Notes: generated by a model not told the origin, from the sequence alone. Positions 31,405-41,123 are shown, counted from the stretch's first letter. The stretch: 64,000 nucleotides of DNA from Lactobacillus iners DSM 13335 (GCF_000160875.1 NZ_GG700805.1:372001-436000), one strand, 5' to 3'. Numbers and translations: made by a program.

Positions 31405-32784
31405 TTATTGCATTATACCATGTATTCTTTTTAATCCAATACCACTAATTCCAGAAATGATGGAAAAAATAGGTGAAAATAGACTGAAAAATGTAAATGG
31501 TAAAAAGGTTAAAACTGGTACGCCTAAGGTTGAAGCTGCAAAAGCACCAGCTACTCCCCAAGGAATTAAATAGTTGATAACACTCCCGCCGTCTTCTAGA
31601 ACACGACTGAGTGCTAATGATGATAAGCATAATTTAGTGTATGCGGACTTATATGCCCTTCCTGGTAAAATAACAGACAAATATTGTTCGCCAACTAATA
31701 AATTAATGCCAATGCCTGATAAGATTGTAGCAATGATTAAGCTACCAGGCGTTTTTAATTTAGCAACTAGAGGACTCATTGCACTTTGTACAATGTTAAA
31801 TTTCATTAATAATCCACCTAGTGATAAGGTTGAAATAATTAAAGCGACTGTTTCCATCATGCTAGCAATTCCTCCACGACTTAAAAGGGCATTGAATGCT
31901 GCATCGTTGGTTTTAGCCACATAACCATTAACAATAATTTTATTCAGTGAAGCTATTGATTGGTGTGGATTTTGGATAAAAATTATAATAATAGAGATGG
32001 TAATATTTAAAAATAAAGTTGGAATAGCTGGTATTTTTTTCCATGCACAAAGTACCATAAAAATAATTGGAATGATGGTCCACCATGAAATCATAAAATG
32101 ACTTTTTAAAATATGTGATAAAGTTTCAATTCTAGCTGCATTCATTGCACCACCATGACCTAAAATGGTAAATAATAATAATGAGCAGAAGAAAGCTGGT
32201 AAGGTAGACCATAACATATTTTTAATATGTGCAAATAACTCACTTTCTGCGACAGCCGATGCTAAATTAGTCGAATCAGATAGTGGCGACATTTTATCGC
32301 CAAAAACCGCTCCCGAAATGATAGCTCCAGCTACTAATCCAGGATTAGCTTTCATCGAAATGCCGATACCAAATAAGGCAATACCTATAGTTGAAATGGT
32401 TGTAAAACCCGATCCGATAGCTACACCGATAATTGTACAGACTAGAAAGACGGATGGTATAAAATAGTTACCATTTAGTAAGTGAAAACCTAAATACATA
32501 ATGGATGGAATAATGCCACTTTTAATCCATAGGCTGATTAGGGCTCCAATTAGGATAAAAATAAAGATAGGGATAATTGCGACACCAATACCTTCTTTGA
32601 TACCATCTTGGATTGATTGCCAACTGTAACCATGAAAAAATTTGATCCAAAAAATAAATAGGCAAATAGTAAACAATACGGGAACTTCTGGTGCTATTCC
32701 CAATTTAATTACTGAGGTTCCTAGAATGAATAATAAAGCCAGTAAAATACAGATTGCTTCATTGAATGTAACTTTGTGTTTCAT
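31405..32784 (-). CDS. nhaC: NhaC-family antiporter/transporter, probably tyrosine-related
   Basis: 459 residues and about 11 membrane segments, with the NhaC family blocks GAIISGAVFGDKMSPLSDSTNLAS and SRVLEDGGSVINYLIPWGV. The family is named for Na+/H+ exchange, but members behind T-boxes in lactic acid bacteria have been proposed to move amino acids. The T-box directly upstream with a candidate UAC specifier suggests tyrosine. I chose the ATG at 32784, six bases after GGAG. Confidence 0.9.
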   Translation of the reverse strand: MKHKVTFNEAICILLALLFILGTSVIKLGIAPEVPVLFTICLFIFWIKFFHGYSWQSIQDGIKEGIGVAIIPIFIFILIGALISLWIKSGIIPSIMYLGFHLLNGNYFIPSVFLVCTIIGVAIGSGFTTISTIGIALFGIGISMKANPGLVAGAIISGAVFGDKMSPLSDSTNLASAVAESELFAHIKNMLWSTLPAFFCSLLLFTILGHGGAMNAARIETLSHILKSHFMISWWTIIPIIFMVLCAWKKIPAIPTLFLNITISIIIIFIQNPHQSIASLNKIIVNGYVAKTNDAAFNALLSRGGIASMMETVALIISTLSLGGLLMKFNIVQSAMSPLVAKLKTPGSLIIATILSGIGINLLVGEQYLSVILPGRAYKSAYTKLCLSSLALSRVLEDGGSVINYLIPWGVAGAFAASTLGVPVLTFLPFTFFSLFSPIFSIISGISGIGLKRIHGIMQ

Positions 32785-32798
32785 AAAATGCTCCAAAT

Positions 32799-33015
32799 AA
32801 AAAAACCGTTGATATATAAATCAACGGGACGATATGATAACCGTGGTACCACCCATATTAATGCTACGCAATACTCATATCAGGTGATAACGGCACTGAA
32901 TATGGCCGAATAAATCATGTTTTACATGTCCGCTGTAATTCGAAAATTTTGCCTGACCGATTTGCACCTACCATCGGCTCTCTTGCTCTTAACAAAATTT
33001 CTACTAAAATGAATT
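32799..33015 (-). promoter_or_regulatory. T-box leader (candidate Tyr specifier) with terminator
   Basis: On the minus strand the T-box GGGTGGTACCACGG is complete, followed by the terminator CCGTTGA...TCAACGG with a T tail. Stem I starts with AGAGAG and GGTGCAAA. Downstream of it, GAATTACAGCG offers UAC (32935-32937) as specifier, that is tyrosine. Uncharged tRNA would pair with the leader and allow transcription of nhaC. The T-box itself is certain; the specifier is assigned by eye. Confidence 0.9.
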
Positions 33016-33025
33016 TTCTGAAAAC

Positions 33026-33054
33026 ATGATAGCAATATTAAAATGCAATGTCAA
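33026..33054 (-). promoter_or_regulatory. Promoter of the T-box-nhaC unit
   Basis: Minus strand TTGACA (33054-33049), 17-bp spacer, TATCAT (33031-33026). Confidence 0.75.
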
Positions 33055-33139
33055 TAAAAATTGAATAAGTTTCAAATATACACAAATTGCGGCTTTTTTT
33101 GTATCATATAGTAATGAATAACTGGTGTGAGGTTTAAAA

Positions 33140-34492
33140 ATGGAAAAGAATCAAATTGTTGAATTAGAAATAACAGACTTATCTTATGAAGCAATGGGCG
33201 TAGCTCACTATGAAGGATTAACAATTTTTGTGAATAATGCTTTACCTGGTGAAATTGTGCAGGCAAAAATATTGAAAATTAAGAAAAATTTTGCTTTTGC
33301 CAAAGTGGAAAAGTTCTTACAAAAAAGTTCCGATCGGATGGACGTGCCTCTGCGTCAATGGGTGCAAACTGGCTTAGCTGCTTTAGCTCATATGAAATAT
33401 GAAAGACAATTAGAATTTAAAAAAAAGCAGGTAGTGAATTTGTTAGAAAAAGTCCATCTTAATAAAAAAGTTAATGACTGTTTAGCTAGCCCAGAATCAA
33501 CAGCATACCGAAATAAGGCCCAAGTTCCCGTTAGAATGGTTAATGGTCAATTAGAAGTAGGTTTCTTTAGAAAACATTCGCATGACTTAGTACCAATGAC
33601 TGATTTTTTAACAACTGACAAAAAAATAGATGCAGCCGTGGTAGCTGTTAGAGATATTTTACGAAAATTTAATGTTCCCGCATACGATGAAATTAAACAC
33701 AATGGTGAGGTTAGGTATTTAGAAATCAGAAGAAGCAAAGCTAATGGGCAATTAATGATTGTTTTAGTTTGCTTGCACAAATCTTTTAACAATCTTGATG
33801 CCGTAGTCCAAGCTATCAAATCATTAGACAATGTTGCCTGTGTTATTTTAAATCATAATCCACATAAGACGAATGTGATTTTAGGTGAAAAAGAATATAT
33901 TTTAGCAGGTAATGGAGAAATAGTTGATAAAATTGGTGATTTATCATTTAAGATTTCATCACAAAGTTTTTTCCAAATAAATTCGTTGCAGACACCACGT
34001 TTATATAATTTGGCTATTCAAAAAGCCCAACTGACAGCTGATGATGTAGTAATCGATGCTTATTCTGGTATTGGTACAATTGGTTTATCAGTTGCTAAGC
34101 ATGTAAAAAAAGTGTTAGGTGTTGAAATTGTAAGGGATGCAGTGAAAGATGCCAAAAAAAATGCCATTTTAAATGGCATCAATAATGCAGAATATTTTGA
34201 GGGAAAAGCAGAAGAATTAATGCCACAGTGGGCTAATGAAGGCTTAAAAACTGATGTGATTTTTGTTGATCCACCACGCAAGGGACTTACAGATACTTTT
34301 ATTAAGGCAGCAGTAGCAACTAGTCCTAAAAAAATTGTCTATATTTCGTGTAATCCAGCTACTATGATTAGAGATTTGCAAGTTTTTCAAGCAGCAGGTT
34401 ATGATTTTGATTGCATTGATCCAGTTGATATGTTTCCGCAAACGCCACACGTTGAGACAATCGTGTTGCTTTCCAAACTAGGCTCAAAATGA
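33140..34492 (+). CDS. rlmD: 23S rRNA (uracil-5-)-methyltransferase, RlmD/RumA family
   Basis: 450 residues. A TRAM domain (about 1-60) precedes the SAM-methyltransferase core: DAYSGIGTIGLSVA, FVDPPRKGL and the catalytic Cys in YISCNPATM. The N-terminal iron-sulfur cysteines are missing; the region reads VQTGLAALAHMKYERQL without Cys, as in some other Lactobacillus paralogues. The end is HVETIVLLSKLGSK then TGA. This 3' end is the integration target for the accessory region, and the last codons may derive from an inserted element (see next entry). Confidence 0.94.
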   Translation: MEKNQIVELEITDLSYEAMGVAHYEGLTIFVNNALPGEIVQAKILKIKKNFAFAKVEKFLQKSSDRMDVPLRQWVQTGLAALAHMKYERQLEFKKKQVVNLLEKVHLNKKVNDCLASPESTAYRNKAQVPVRMVNGQLEVGFFRKHSHDLVPMTDFLTTDKKIDAAVVAVRDILRKFNVPAYDEIKHNGEVRYLEIRRSKANGQLMIVLVCLHKSFNNLDAVVQAIKSLDNVACVILNHNPHKTNVILGEKEYILAGNGEIVDKIGDLSFKISSQSFFQINSLQTPRLYNLAIQKAQLTADDVVIDAYSGIGTIGLSVAKHVKKVLGVEIVRDAVKDAKKNAILNGINNAEYFEGKAEELMPQWANEGLKTDVIFVDPPRKGLTDTFIKAAVATSPKKIVYISCNPATMIRDLQVFQAAGYDFDCIDPVDMFPQTPHVETIVLLSKLGSK

Positions 34493-34765
34493 CATATTAG
34501 TATTGAGCTTCCACTTGACGAGATGGATATTACCTGTGCGGAGAGTAAAGCAACTTATGAATAAATTAAAATTTATTTTTTTTAAAAGTATGGGTTTAAG
34601 ATGTCAACACTTCATATTGTGCAAGTGAAGAGAAAATATGGTTTAGATGTTAAGGAACATTATAATATGTCTAAAAGTCAGAAACAGAAAAGACCACAGT
34701 GTTCAATTGAAAAGTAAGAAGCTATTTTGGATGCGTTGAAGTATTTTAAGATGGTGTATTATTAA
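34493..34765 (+). pseudogene. In-frame relic of a RlmD C-terminal extension
   Basis: Reading on in the rlmD frame past its TGA gives HISIELPLDEMD, AESKATYE and, after internal stops, KRKYGLDVKEHYNMSK, KRPQCSIEK and EAILDALKYFKM. These blocks resemble the tail carried by some clostridial and ICE-linked RlmD homologues (recalled, not searched). All fall in one frame, interrupted only by three TAA codons besides the rlmD TGA. It marks the left junction of the first inserted element. Confidence 0.7.
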
Positions 34766-34786
34766 AACAATAGGGGGGCATAGACA

Positions 34787-37700
34787 GTGGCTAATATTGA
34801 AAGTATTAAACAAAAAATACTACAACTGGATGCAGGTTCATTTCAAAATCTTTGTGATTCTTATTTATATAAAACAGGCTATCCGAGTATAGTATCTCTT
34901 GGTGGAGAGGCAGGTACACGTAAGACCACTTTAGGTACACCTGATACTTATTTTATTGCATCAAATGGAAAGTATGTTTTTGTTGAATACACAACTCAAA
35001 GGACGAACTTATTTGCAAAAATTAGTGATGATCTTGAAAAATGTCTTGATACAGCAAAGACAGGTGTTCCGCATGACAAAATCTCTGAAATTATTTATTG
35101 TCATACTTCATCAAACTTTACGCCATTGCAAGATAGTGAAGTAAAAAAACTGTGTGAAGATGTTGGAGTTAAGCTTGTAATTATTGGAATTGATAAGCTT
35201 GCAGAAGATATATATCTTTTCCATCATAATCTTTCACGTGATTTTTTGGGAATATCAATAAGTACAGATCAAATTCAATCATATGATGAATTTATTAATA
35301 GTTACAATGCAAATAGAATGGCTGCTCCAATTGACACTAAATTTCTATTCAGAGAAAAAGAATTTCAAGATATCATCAATGCTTATCTTAAAGTGGATGT
35401 TGTTATACTTAGTGGTTCATCAGGTACGGGAAAAACACGTTTAGCTTTGCATTATGTAAAAAATCATGCAGATGCTAAGAATGAAAAGACTTACTGTATT
35501 CATAGTAATGCATTACCAATATACGAGGATTTAAAACTTTTTTTAGATAGACCAGGAGATTATTTTCTTTTTATTGATGATGCCAATCAATTGTCAGGAC
35601 TGCAGCATATTATTCGATACGTTAGTATGAAATCAGAGGGATATAATGTAAAAATACTTATTACAGTAAGGGATTATGCACTTCAAAAAGTGATAAACGA
35701 TGTTAAAGCAATCACTTCTTATGAAATTGTGAATGTAAATGTATTTTCAGAGAATGAGATTAAGGAATTACTTGAAACTTCATTGGGCATTTTGAATTCA
35801 GATTATCAAGAACGAATTATAAGAATTTCAGAAGGGAACGCCCGTATTGCTATACTTGCTGGGAAAGTAGCATGCAGTTCAAATCGTTTGGATTCTATTG
35901 ACGATGTGTCACAATTATATGAAGATTATTATGGTTCTAATTTAGAAAATAATCAATTTTTTACAGACAAAAATCTGTGTATAACTTCTGGTATAATTGC
36001 TTTTCTTGAAGCAATTCATTTAGATTATATTGATGCACTTTTACCAATTCTACAGGAAAAAGGGTTAAATCGAGATAGTTTCATTGAAAATATCCGTATG
36101 CTTCACGAGCTGGAGATTGTCAATATTTGTAATGATAAAGCTGTTCATTTTTCTGATCCATGTTTGTCTAATTATTTGTTAAAATATATTTTCTTTGACA
36201 AAAAATTACTTAGTTTGTCGAAAATGATTAAAGCTTGCTTTTTAAGTTACAGAGAGAGAACTATATCTTCTGTTAATACGTTGCTTAATATTTTTAAAAA
36301 TAAGGCACTTTTAAATTTTGTTGAGAAAGAAATAAAGTTATTATGGGATGAATTATCAACAGAAAAATCGCCAATCTTCTTTGAATTTGTAAAAGTCTTT
36401 TTTCGCATTAATCCTACGGAAACACTTTTGCTTTTGCAAAATGAAATTGAATCTGAAGAAAGAGTGATTTGTGAATGGATTGATATAGATACTGAAAAAA
36501 GAAAAAATTATCAATATGTGGAAAATGATATCATTAAAACTCTTGGTGGATTTGCAGATATGAATGATTTGCCAACCGCTTGTGATTTGTTTTTTCAATA
36601 TTATCTAAAGCGACCAGATTTATTTATGGAATTTTACCATGCAGTTAATATATATTTTGGTATTCAGAGGGATTCTTTTCGTAATAGTTTTTATACTCAA
36701 ATAATTTTTTTTGAAAAAATAATAGAATATTCAAATGATTGGAAACAAGAATTTATTGTAATAATTTTTTTGCAGATAGCAGAAGAATTTCTGAAGTTAA
36801 AATTTTCTCCAGCGGAGGAAGGACGAAAGAATGCAATAACCATATATCAGATTCCATTAACTATGTCTAAAGGTGTTGAAAAATATCGTGGGTTCATTTG
36901 GGAATCGTTAACTTCTTTGAGTAAAATTGAAAAGTATAGAGAAAAAGTTAGGGAAATTCTTAGTTCTTATGGTGGCATTATTGATGATATAAGCATTCCT
37001 GTTTTACAATTTGATTTAAAATATATTGAATTAATTTTGAAGTTAAATTTTCCACCAGATAAATTGGCAAATTGCCTTTTAGCAGACAAAATAGTGCAAG
37101 TTTTTAGCAGAATGAATTATTCTTGTGAATCCTTGTTTTCTGAATATTTTAAAGGAGAAGGCTTTCAATTATATTGTCTTCTTAAAGGACCAGATTATAA
37201 AGAAACTGGTTATGAAGAAAATAGAAAACAAAAGCAGCAATCAATTAATCATTACACTTTGAATTGTGATTTACAGATATTTAAGAAGTTAATTGATGTT
37301 TGCAACGGTATTTCTGAGCTAGATAACCATTCATATTGGGAGGTTGGTGAAGGATTAGGCATTGCCTTTGATGCTATTTCCGATAAAGCAGATTGGTATG
37401 TTGATGCAATTAAATATTATATCAAAAACGATACACCAAACAATTTACATCCATACCATCTAGTAGACAATTTATTTTCATTATTATCCGATTCAGAAGT
37501 GTATGAAATTATTATTAGTGAAGAATATAGTCAGAAAAATGCTTGGACATATGCATATTATCATGAATTACCGCAGGGATTAATTACAGAAAAACATTTA
37601 CAAGGGCTTTATAATTTTTTGAAAGATACTTCTGACAGATATATTACCTCATCATCAATGCGTGATGTAGATTTTCTGGATAAATATAAATCAATAGATG

Positions 37701-38521
37701 AATTAGCATTAATAGAAGGTTGCAAAATCATTTTGGATAAAAAAGAGTATTCCTCTTTTATCGTGGATATTTATTTTGGCTTGTTATTTAATTATCATCA
37801 TAATACACCAAAGGAAGTGATTCAAAAATTTAATTGCAATTTAGAATTGCTTGAAGAAATATACCATGCTATGTTGTCATATGATAAACATCATGATTAT
37901 GACGGACAATTTTTGAAGGAAATATATTCGGTTAGACCTTCTATACTGGATAAGTATATAGATTATTTAATAAATAGTGACTCCTTTAGCGACCATCAAG
38001 AAAAGCATTGTTGCTTTTTTGATTTGGACGATTTTGTAGAAATATATAATAAAATCTTTGAGCAGTTGATAAGAAACCGTCAATATTCTAGGTTGTCAGT
38101 ACCGTGTTTTTTAGAATCTTTATTATTGCCAAAGCAAAATGAGAAAAAGCTGTTAGAAAGACAAGATATGTGGATTCGACAATGTATTCAACAATTCTGC
38201 AATGATGAAGCAAAAATGTATTGCCTATTTTCAGTTGTGTCAAAATTAGAGATCAAAAGAAAAAAAGAGTATATATTGCTATTTCTTGAGAATAATACGT
38301 TATTTGAAGACTTTGAAAAAATACCATTAACACCTACTTCTTGGAGTTGGTCAGGTAGTGCAGTACCTATGTATTCAGCTTGGATTGAATTTCTCGAATC
38401 ATTGTTACCAAATTTTATAGGTTTAAAGTGGATAAAACATAAAAACTATATTGAAACAAAAATTGATGATTTACAAAAACAAATCGAAGCGGAGCAGATA
38501 GACGAGATTTTAAGAGGATGA
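34787..38521 (+). CDS. Nuclease-STAND NTPase fusion, Avs-like antiphage protein (candidate)
   Basis: 1,244 residues. Residues 1-170 look like a PD-(D/E)XK (Mrr-like) nuclease: PD at 52-53 and VFVEYTT around Glu67, though the usual Lys is replaced. A P-loop follows: SGSSGTGKT at 209-217, Walker B FLFIDDANQ at 260-268, and LITVRDY as sensor. Residues 500-1244 are helical repeats of low similarity, the usual place of the target sensor. This order matches antiviral STAND (Avs) proteins, which nick DNA after recognising phage proteins. GTG start with AGGGGGG eight bases upstream. It stands alone in its module. Confidence 0.75.
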   Translation: MANIESIKQKILQLDAGSFQNLCDSYLYKTGYPSIVSLGGEAGTRKTTLGTPDTYFIASNGKYVFVEYTTQRTNLFAKISDDLEKCLDTAKTGVPHDKISEIIYCHTSSNFTPLQDSEVKKLCEDVGVKLVIIGIDKLAEDIYLFHHNLSRDFLGISISTDQIQSYDEFINSYNANRMAAPIDTKFLFREKEFQDIINAYLKVDVVILSGSSGTGKTRLALHYVKNHADAKNEKTYCIHSNALPIYEDLKLFLDRPGDYFLFIDDANQLSGLQHIIRYVSMKSEGYNVKILITVRDYALQKVINDVKAITSYEIVNVNVFSENEIKELLETSLGILNSDYQERIIRISEGNARIAILAGKVACSSNRLDSIDDVSQLYEDYYGSNLENNQFFTDKNLCITSGIIAFLEAIHLDYIDALLPILQEKGLNRDSFIENIRMLHELEIVNICNDKAVHFSDPCLSNYLLKYIFFDKKLLSLSKMIKACFLSYRERTISSVNTLLNIFKNKALLNFVEKEIKLLWDELSTEKSPIFFEFVKVFFRINPTETLLLLQNEIESEERVICEWIDIDTEKRKNYQYVENDIIKTLGGFADMNDLPTACDLFFQYYLKRPDLFMEFYHAVNIYFGIQRDSFRNSFYTQIIFFEKIIEYSNDWKQEFIVIIFLQIAEEFLKLKFSPAEEGRKNAITIYQIPLTMSKGVEKYRGFIWESLTSLSKIEKYREKVREILSSYGGIIDDISIPVLQFDLKYIELILKLNFPPDKLANCLLADKIVQVFSRMNYSCESLFSEYFKGEGFQLYCLLKGPDYKETGYEENRKQKQQSINHYTLNCDLQIFKKLIDVCNGISELDNHSYWEVGEGLGIAFDAISDKADWYVDAIKYYIKNDTPNNLHPYHLVDNLFSLLSDSEVYEIIISEEYSQKNAWTYAYYHELPQGLITEKHLQGLYNFLKDTSDRYITSSSMRDVDFLDKYKSIDELALIEGCKIILDKKEYSSFIVDIYFGLLFNYHHNTPKEVIQKFNCNLELLEEIYHAMLSYDKHHDYDGQFLKEIYSVRPSILDKYIDYLINSDSFSDHQEKHCCFFDLDDFVEIYNKIFEQLIRNRQYSRLSVPCFLESLLLPKQNEKKLLERQDMWIRQCIQQFCNDEAKMYCLFSVVSKLEIKRKKEYILLFLENNTLFEDFEKIPLTPTSWSWSGSAVPMYSAWIEFLESLLPNFIGLKWIKHKNYIETKIDDLQKQIEAEQIDEILRG

Positions 38522-38686
38522 TTTATAAATACAAAAAGACTGTATAAATATATAAGTAAAACTATCTGTGAATTGACATTTCATGATGGTTTAACCTACA
38601 AACAAATTTATCTAAATCTTATTTAAGGTTTAAAAAACATTATGGATGTCGGAGATGTTATTAAGACTGGTTTGGACAATGATGAG

Positions 38687-38722
38687 CAAGTTGAGACTGT
38701 AGTATTGATGTCAAGAAAATAA
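38687..38722 (+). repeat. rlmD 3'-end-like relic att site 1
   Basis: Reads QVETVVLMSRK then stop, resembling the last codons of rlmD-type genes, with no gene in front. It separates the STAND gene from the MccF module. The rest of 38522-38741 shows nothing I recognise. Confidence 0.7.
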
Positions 38723-38741
38723 GTATCTACAAGGAGGAAAA

Positions 38742-39770
38742 ATGATAAAGAAAATAGGAATTGTTAGTTTATCTAGTGGTGTTTTGGGGGAAAGTTTTGT
38801 TGAGCATGAAATAAAAATAGGATTAGACAGATTAAATAAGCTAGGAGTAGAGATAGAGTTTTTACCTAATTCTCTGAAAGGCATTGATTTTTTAAAAAAT
38901 CATCCAGAAGCTAGGGCAGATGATTTGCTACTTGCTTTTGAAGATGACACTATTGATATGATTTTATGTGCTATTGGTGGAGAAGATACTTATAGATTAG
39001 CACCTTATTTGTTCGAAGGCGATAGATTAAAAAATATTGTCAAACAAAAACTTTTTTTAGGCTTTTCTGACTCAACAATAAATCACTTTATGCTAAATAA
39101 ACTTGGTATAAAAACATTTTATGGTCAGGCTTTCTTGACAGATGTATGCGAACTATCTGATAACATGTTAGCTTATACAGAAAAATACTTTTTAGAACTT
39201 ATAAAAACAGGGAAAATAAAAGAGATACACCCTAGTGAAGTTTGGTATGAGGAAAGGGAAGATTATAGCGAGAAAGCTATAGGAATAGAAATGAAAAGTC
39301 ATACTAATACCGGTTTTGAGCTTTTAAGAGGAAATCCTATATTTAGTGGGAAAATTTTAGGCGGATGCATAGAATCAATATATGATATGTTAGATAATTC
39401 TTTATTTGAAGATACAGTAGAAATTTGTAGTAAATATGATTTATTTCCAAGCCTTGAGGCATGGGAGAATAAAATTTTACTTATAGAAACAAGCCAAGAA
39501 AAAACAAAACCAGATTTATATAGGAAAATGATACTTGCTCTAAAAGACTACGGAATATTTGATAAATTATCAGGAATACTAGTAGGGAAACCTCAAAATG
39601 AAATTTATTATGAGGAGTATAAATCTATTTTATTAGAAGGAATTACCAATAAAGATTTACCTATTGTCTATAATATAAATATTGGACACTCAACTCCAAG
39701 ATGTATAATTCCTTTTGGGGTAGAAGCAGAAGTAAATGTAAGTAGACAAACTATATTCTTTAATTATTAA
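38742..39770 (+). CDS. S66-family peptidase, MccF-like (microcin C self-immunity / LD-carboxypeptidase)
   Basis: 342 residues. The catalytic triad of the family can be placed: Ser109 in LGFSDST, Glu211 in GGCIESIYD and His316 in NIGHSTPR. MccF-type members cleave processed microcin C and similar aminoacyl-nucleotides, while LD-carboxypeptidases trim murein peptides. The IESIYDML and NIGHSTPR context favours MccF. RBS AAGGAGG. It is the sole cargo between two att relics. Confidence 0.88.
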   Translation: MIKKIGIVSLSSGVLGESFVEHEIKIGLDRLNKLGVEIEFLPNSLKGIDFLKNHPEARADDLLLAFEDDTIDMILCAIGGEDTYRLAPYLFEGDRLKNIVKQKLFLGFSDSTINHFMLNKLGIKTFYGQAFLTDVCELSDNMLAYTEKYFLELIKTGKIKEIHPSEVWYEEREDYSEKAIGIEMKSHTNTGFELLRGNPIFSGKILGGCIESIYDMLDNSLFEDTVEICSKYDLFPSLEAWENKILLIETSQEKTKPDLYRKMILALKDYGIFDKLSGILVGKPQNEIYYEEYKSILLEGITNKDLPIVYNINIGHSTPRCIIPFGVEAEVNVSRQTIFFNY

Positions 39771-39905
39771 ACAAAATTGAGCTAAGCCATGAGCTGTTTT
39801 TTCCTACTTTAGAATGATTTAGTAAATTATAAGATGCTTATTGATTAACCTATTCCCACATACGAGGATTTTGAGAAATATTAAAATTTATCCATACTGA
39901 ACTAC

Positions 39906-40150
39906 TCAAGCCACGTTGAGAGTGTCGTATTGATGTCAAAGGCTGATTAGGTGGGTGCAAATTTGCCTTTGTGTAGCAGTGGTTTGCGAGGGCTATCGTT
40001 AAAAGATTTAGTATACGGCGGCTGTAAGATAGCTCGGCGTGTTGAGCACAGTTTGGCTGTATTGGGAAGATATCAACGCTCTATGGTTGAGTGCACAGGA
40101 TGTTAACGTTAAAAGGTGCACACACTTTGCCCCCCACCCTGTGAAGTGGG
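39906..40150. repeat. Module-end block R1: att relic 2 plus conserved tail
   Basis: SSHVESVVLMSKAD then stop (39906-39950), followed by GGTGGGTGCAAATTTGCC, a CTATCGTTAAAAG arm, CAACGCTC, GTGCACAGGATGTTAACG and GTGCACACACTTTGCC. The same order recurs at 46930, 49881 and 60902 and partly at 40955 and 60113. Non-coding; probably the end of an integrative element. Confidence 0.8.
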
Positions 40151-40216
40151 AAAATATAGCTCAAAAGGTAAAATGAAACCCGATTATTAGGATGTGCACG
40201 AGGAGGTGCTTAAGGA

Positions 40217-40339
40217 ATGGATAATAAGAAGTTTGTCGCAGATACGAAAAAGGATTAATTAGAGTCTAATAGAACTTTAGATATGTATGCAGAGGGTATA
40301 AAAGAAATTTTGAGCTCTTTTTATTATAATATTTATTAG
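40217..40339 (+). pseudogene. Short relic ORF following the R1 block
   Basis: AGGAGGTGCTTAAGGA precedes an ATG that reads MDNKKFVADTKKD, then TAA, and continues in frame as LESNRTLDMYAEGIKEILSS. The strong RBS and in-frame continuation suggest a once-functional gene of about 40 codons with one nonsense codon. I do not know its function. It lies where recombinase operons start in related modules. The rest of 40340-40457 shows nothing else. Confidence 0.45.
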
Positions 40340-40457
40340 TAATACTACATTGGAAAGTAAATATCCGGACTGAAATCCGATTATATATTTGTATCCACTG
40401 GAGAAAGATAAAATTCATATTTAATGAAATTGACAATCAGGCCTTATGGAGGGTTTT

Positions 40458-40949
40458 ATGGCTGAGATTTGGGATGCGTATGATAAAGAATTTAATAAAT
40501 TAAAGAATATTACATTAGTGAGAGGAGAACCAATTCCTGACGGCATGTATCATTTGGTGGGCGAAGTAATTGTTAAACATATAGATGGGACTTACCTTAT
40601 TATGCAAAGAGATTTTGAAAAGAAATTCGGTGGAATGTGGGAGTTGACAGCAGGTGGTTCTGCATTGCAATATGAAACACCATTAGAATGTGCAGTAAGA
40701 GAATTAAAAGAAGAAACAGGTATTGAAGCTTCAAAAATTATGGAGATCGGAAGATTTGTGCAGGATGTTTATCACTCTCTTTATGTTGAATATCTATGCG
40801 TAACCGATTGTAAGAAAAATGCAATTGCTCTTCAAAAAGGAGAAACGGTTAATTATAAGTGGGTAGATAAAAAGAGCCTTTTGGAAATGAGCCAAGACGA
40901 GTTAGTATCATCAAGGGCAATCAAACTTATTAAAACAGTAGATATATAA
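40458..40949 (+). CDS. Nudix hydrolase 1
   Basis: 163 residues. The Nudix box is complete (GSALQYE...RELKEETGI), fitting G-x5-E-x7-REUxEExGU, with Glu residues for Mg2+ binding. The layout, with MQRDFEKKFGGMWELTAGG before the box, resembles Nudix proteins that hydrolyse nucleoside diphosphate derivatives. The substrate cannot be read. I chose the ATG at 40458 after GGAGGG. It is flanked by element-end blocks and is probably single cargo. Confidence 0.88.
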   Translation: MAEIWDAYDKEFNKLKNITLVRGEPIPDGMYHLVGEVIVKHIDGTYLIMQRDFEKKFGGMWELTAGGSALQYETPLECAVRELKEETGIEASKIMEIGRFVQDVYHSLYVEYLCVTDCKKNAIALQKGETVNYKWVDKKSLLEMSQDELVSSRAIKLIKTVDI

Positions 40950-40954
40950 ATTCA

Positions 40955-41060
40955 AGTTTGGCTGTTTGAGGGAAGATATCAACGCTCTAGGGTCGAGTGC
41001 ACAGGATGTTAACGTTAAAAAGTGCACCCACTTTGCCCCCACCCTGTGAAGTGGGAAAAT
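40955..41060. repeat. Module-end block R2 (tail half only)
   Basis: Starts at GTTTGGCTGT and runs through CAACGCTCTAGGG, GTGCACAGGATGTTAACG, GTGCACCCACTTTGCC and ACCCTGTGAAGTGGG, matching R1 from 40051 on. The att half is missing. It directly precedes the serine recombinase gene. Confidence 0.8.
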
Positions 41061-41123
41061 AAGGTTTAGGCTAATTATCATGGAGAAGAAATCTAAGTTT
41101 CGTTAGTCTAATAATAAGGAGAG

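Noticed and set aside
31574..32467. Plus-strand ORFs opposite nhaC
   Set aside because: Composition and position show they are shadows of the minus-strand transporter gene.
34787..38521. Type I or type III restriction enzyme
   Set aside because: No DEAD-box helicase motifs, methyltransferase or specificity gene nearby; the NTPase motifs fit STAND proteins.
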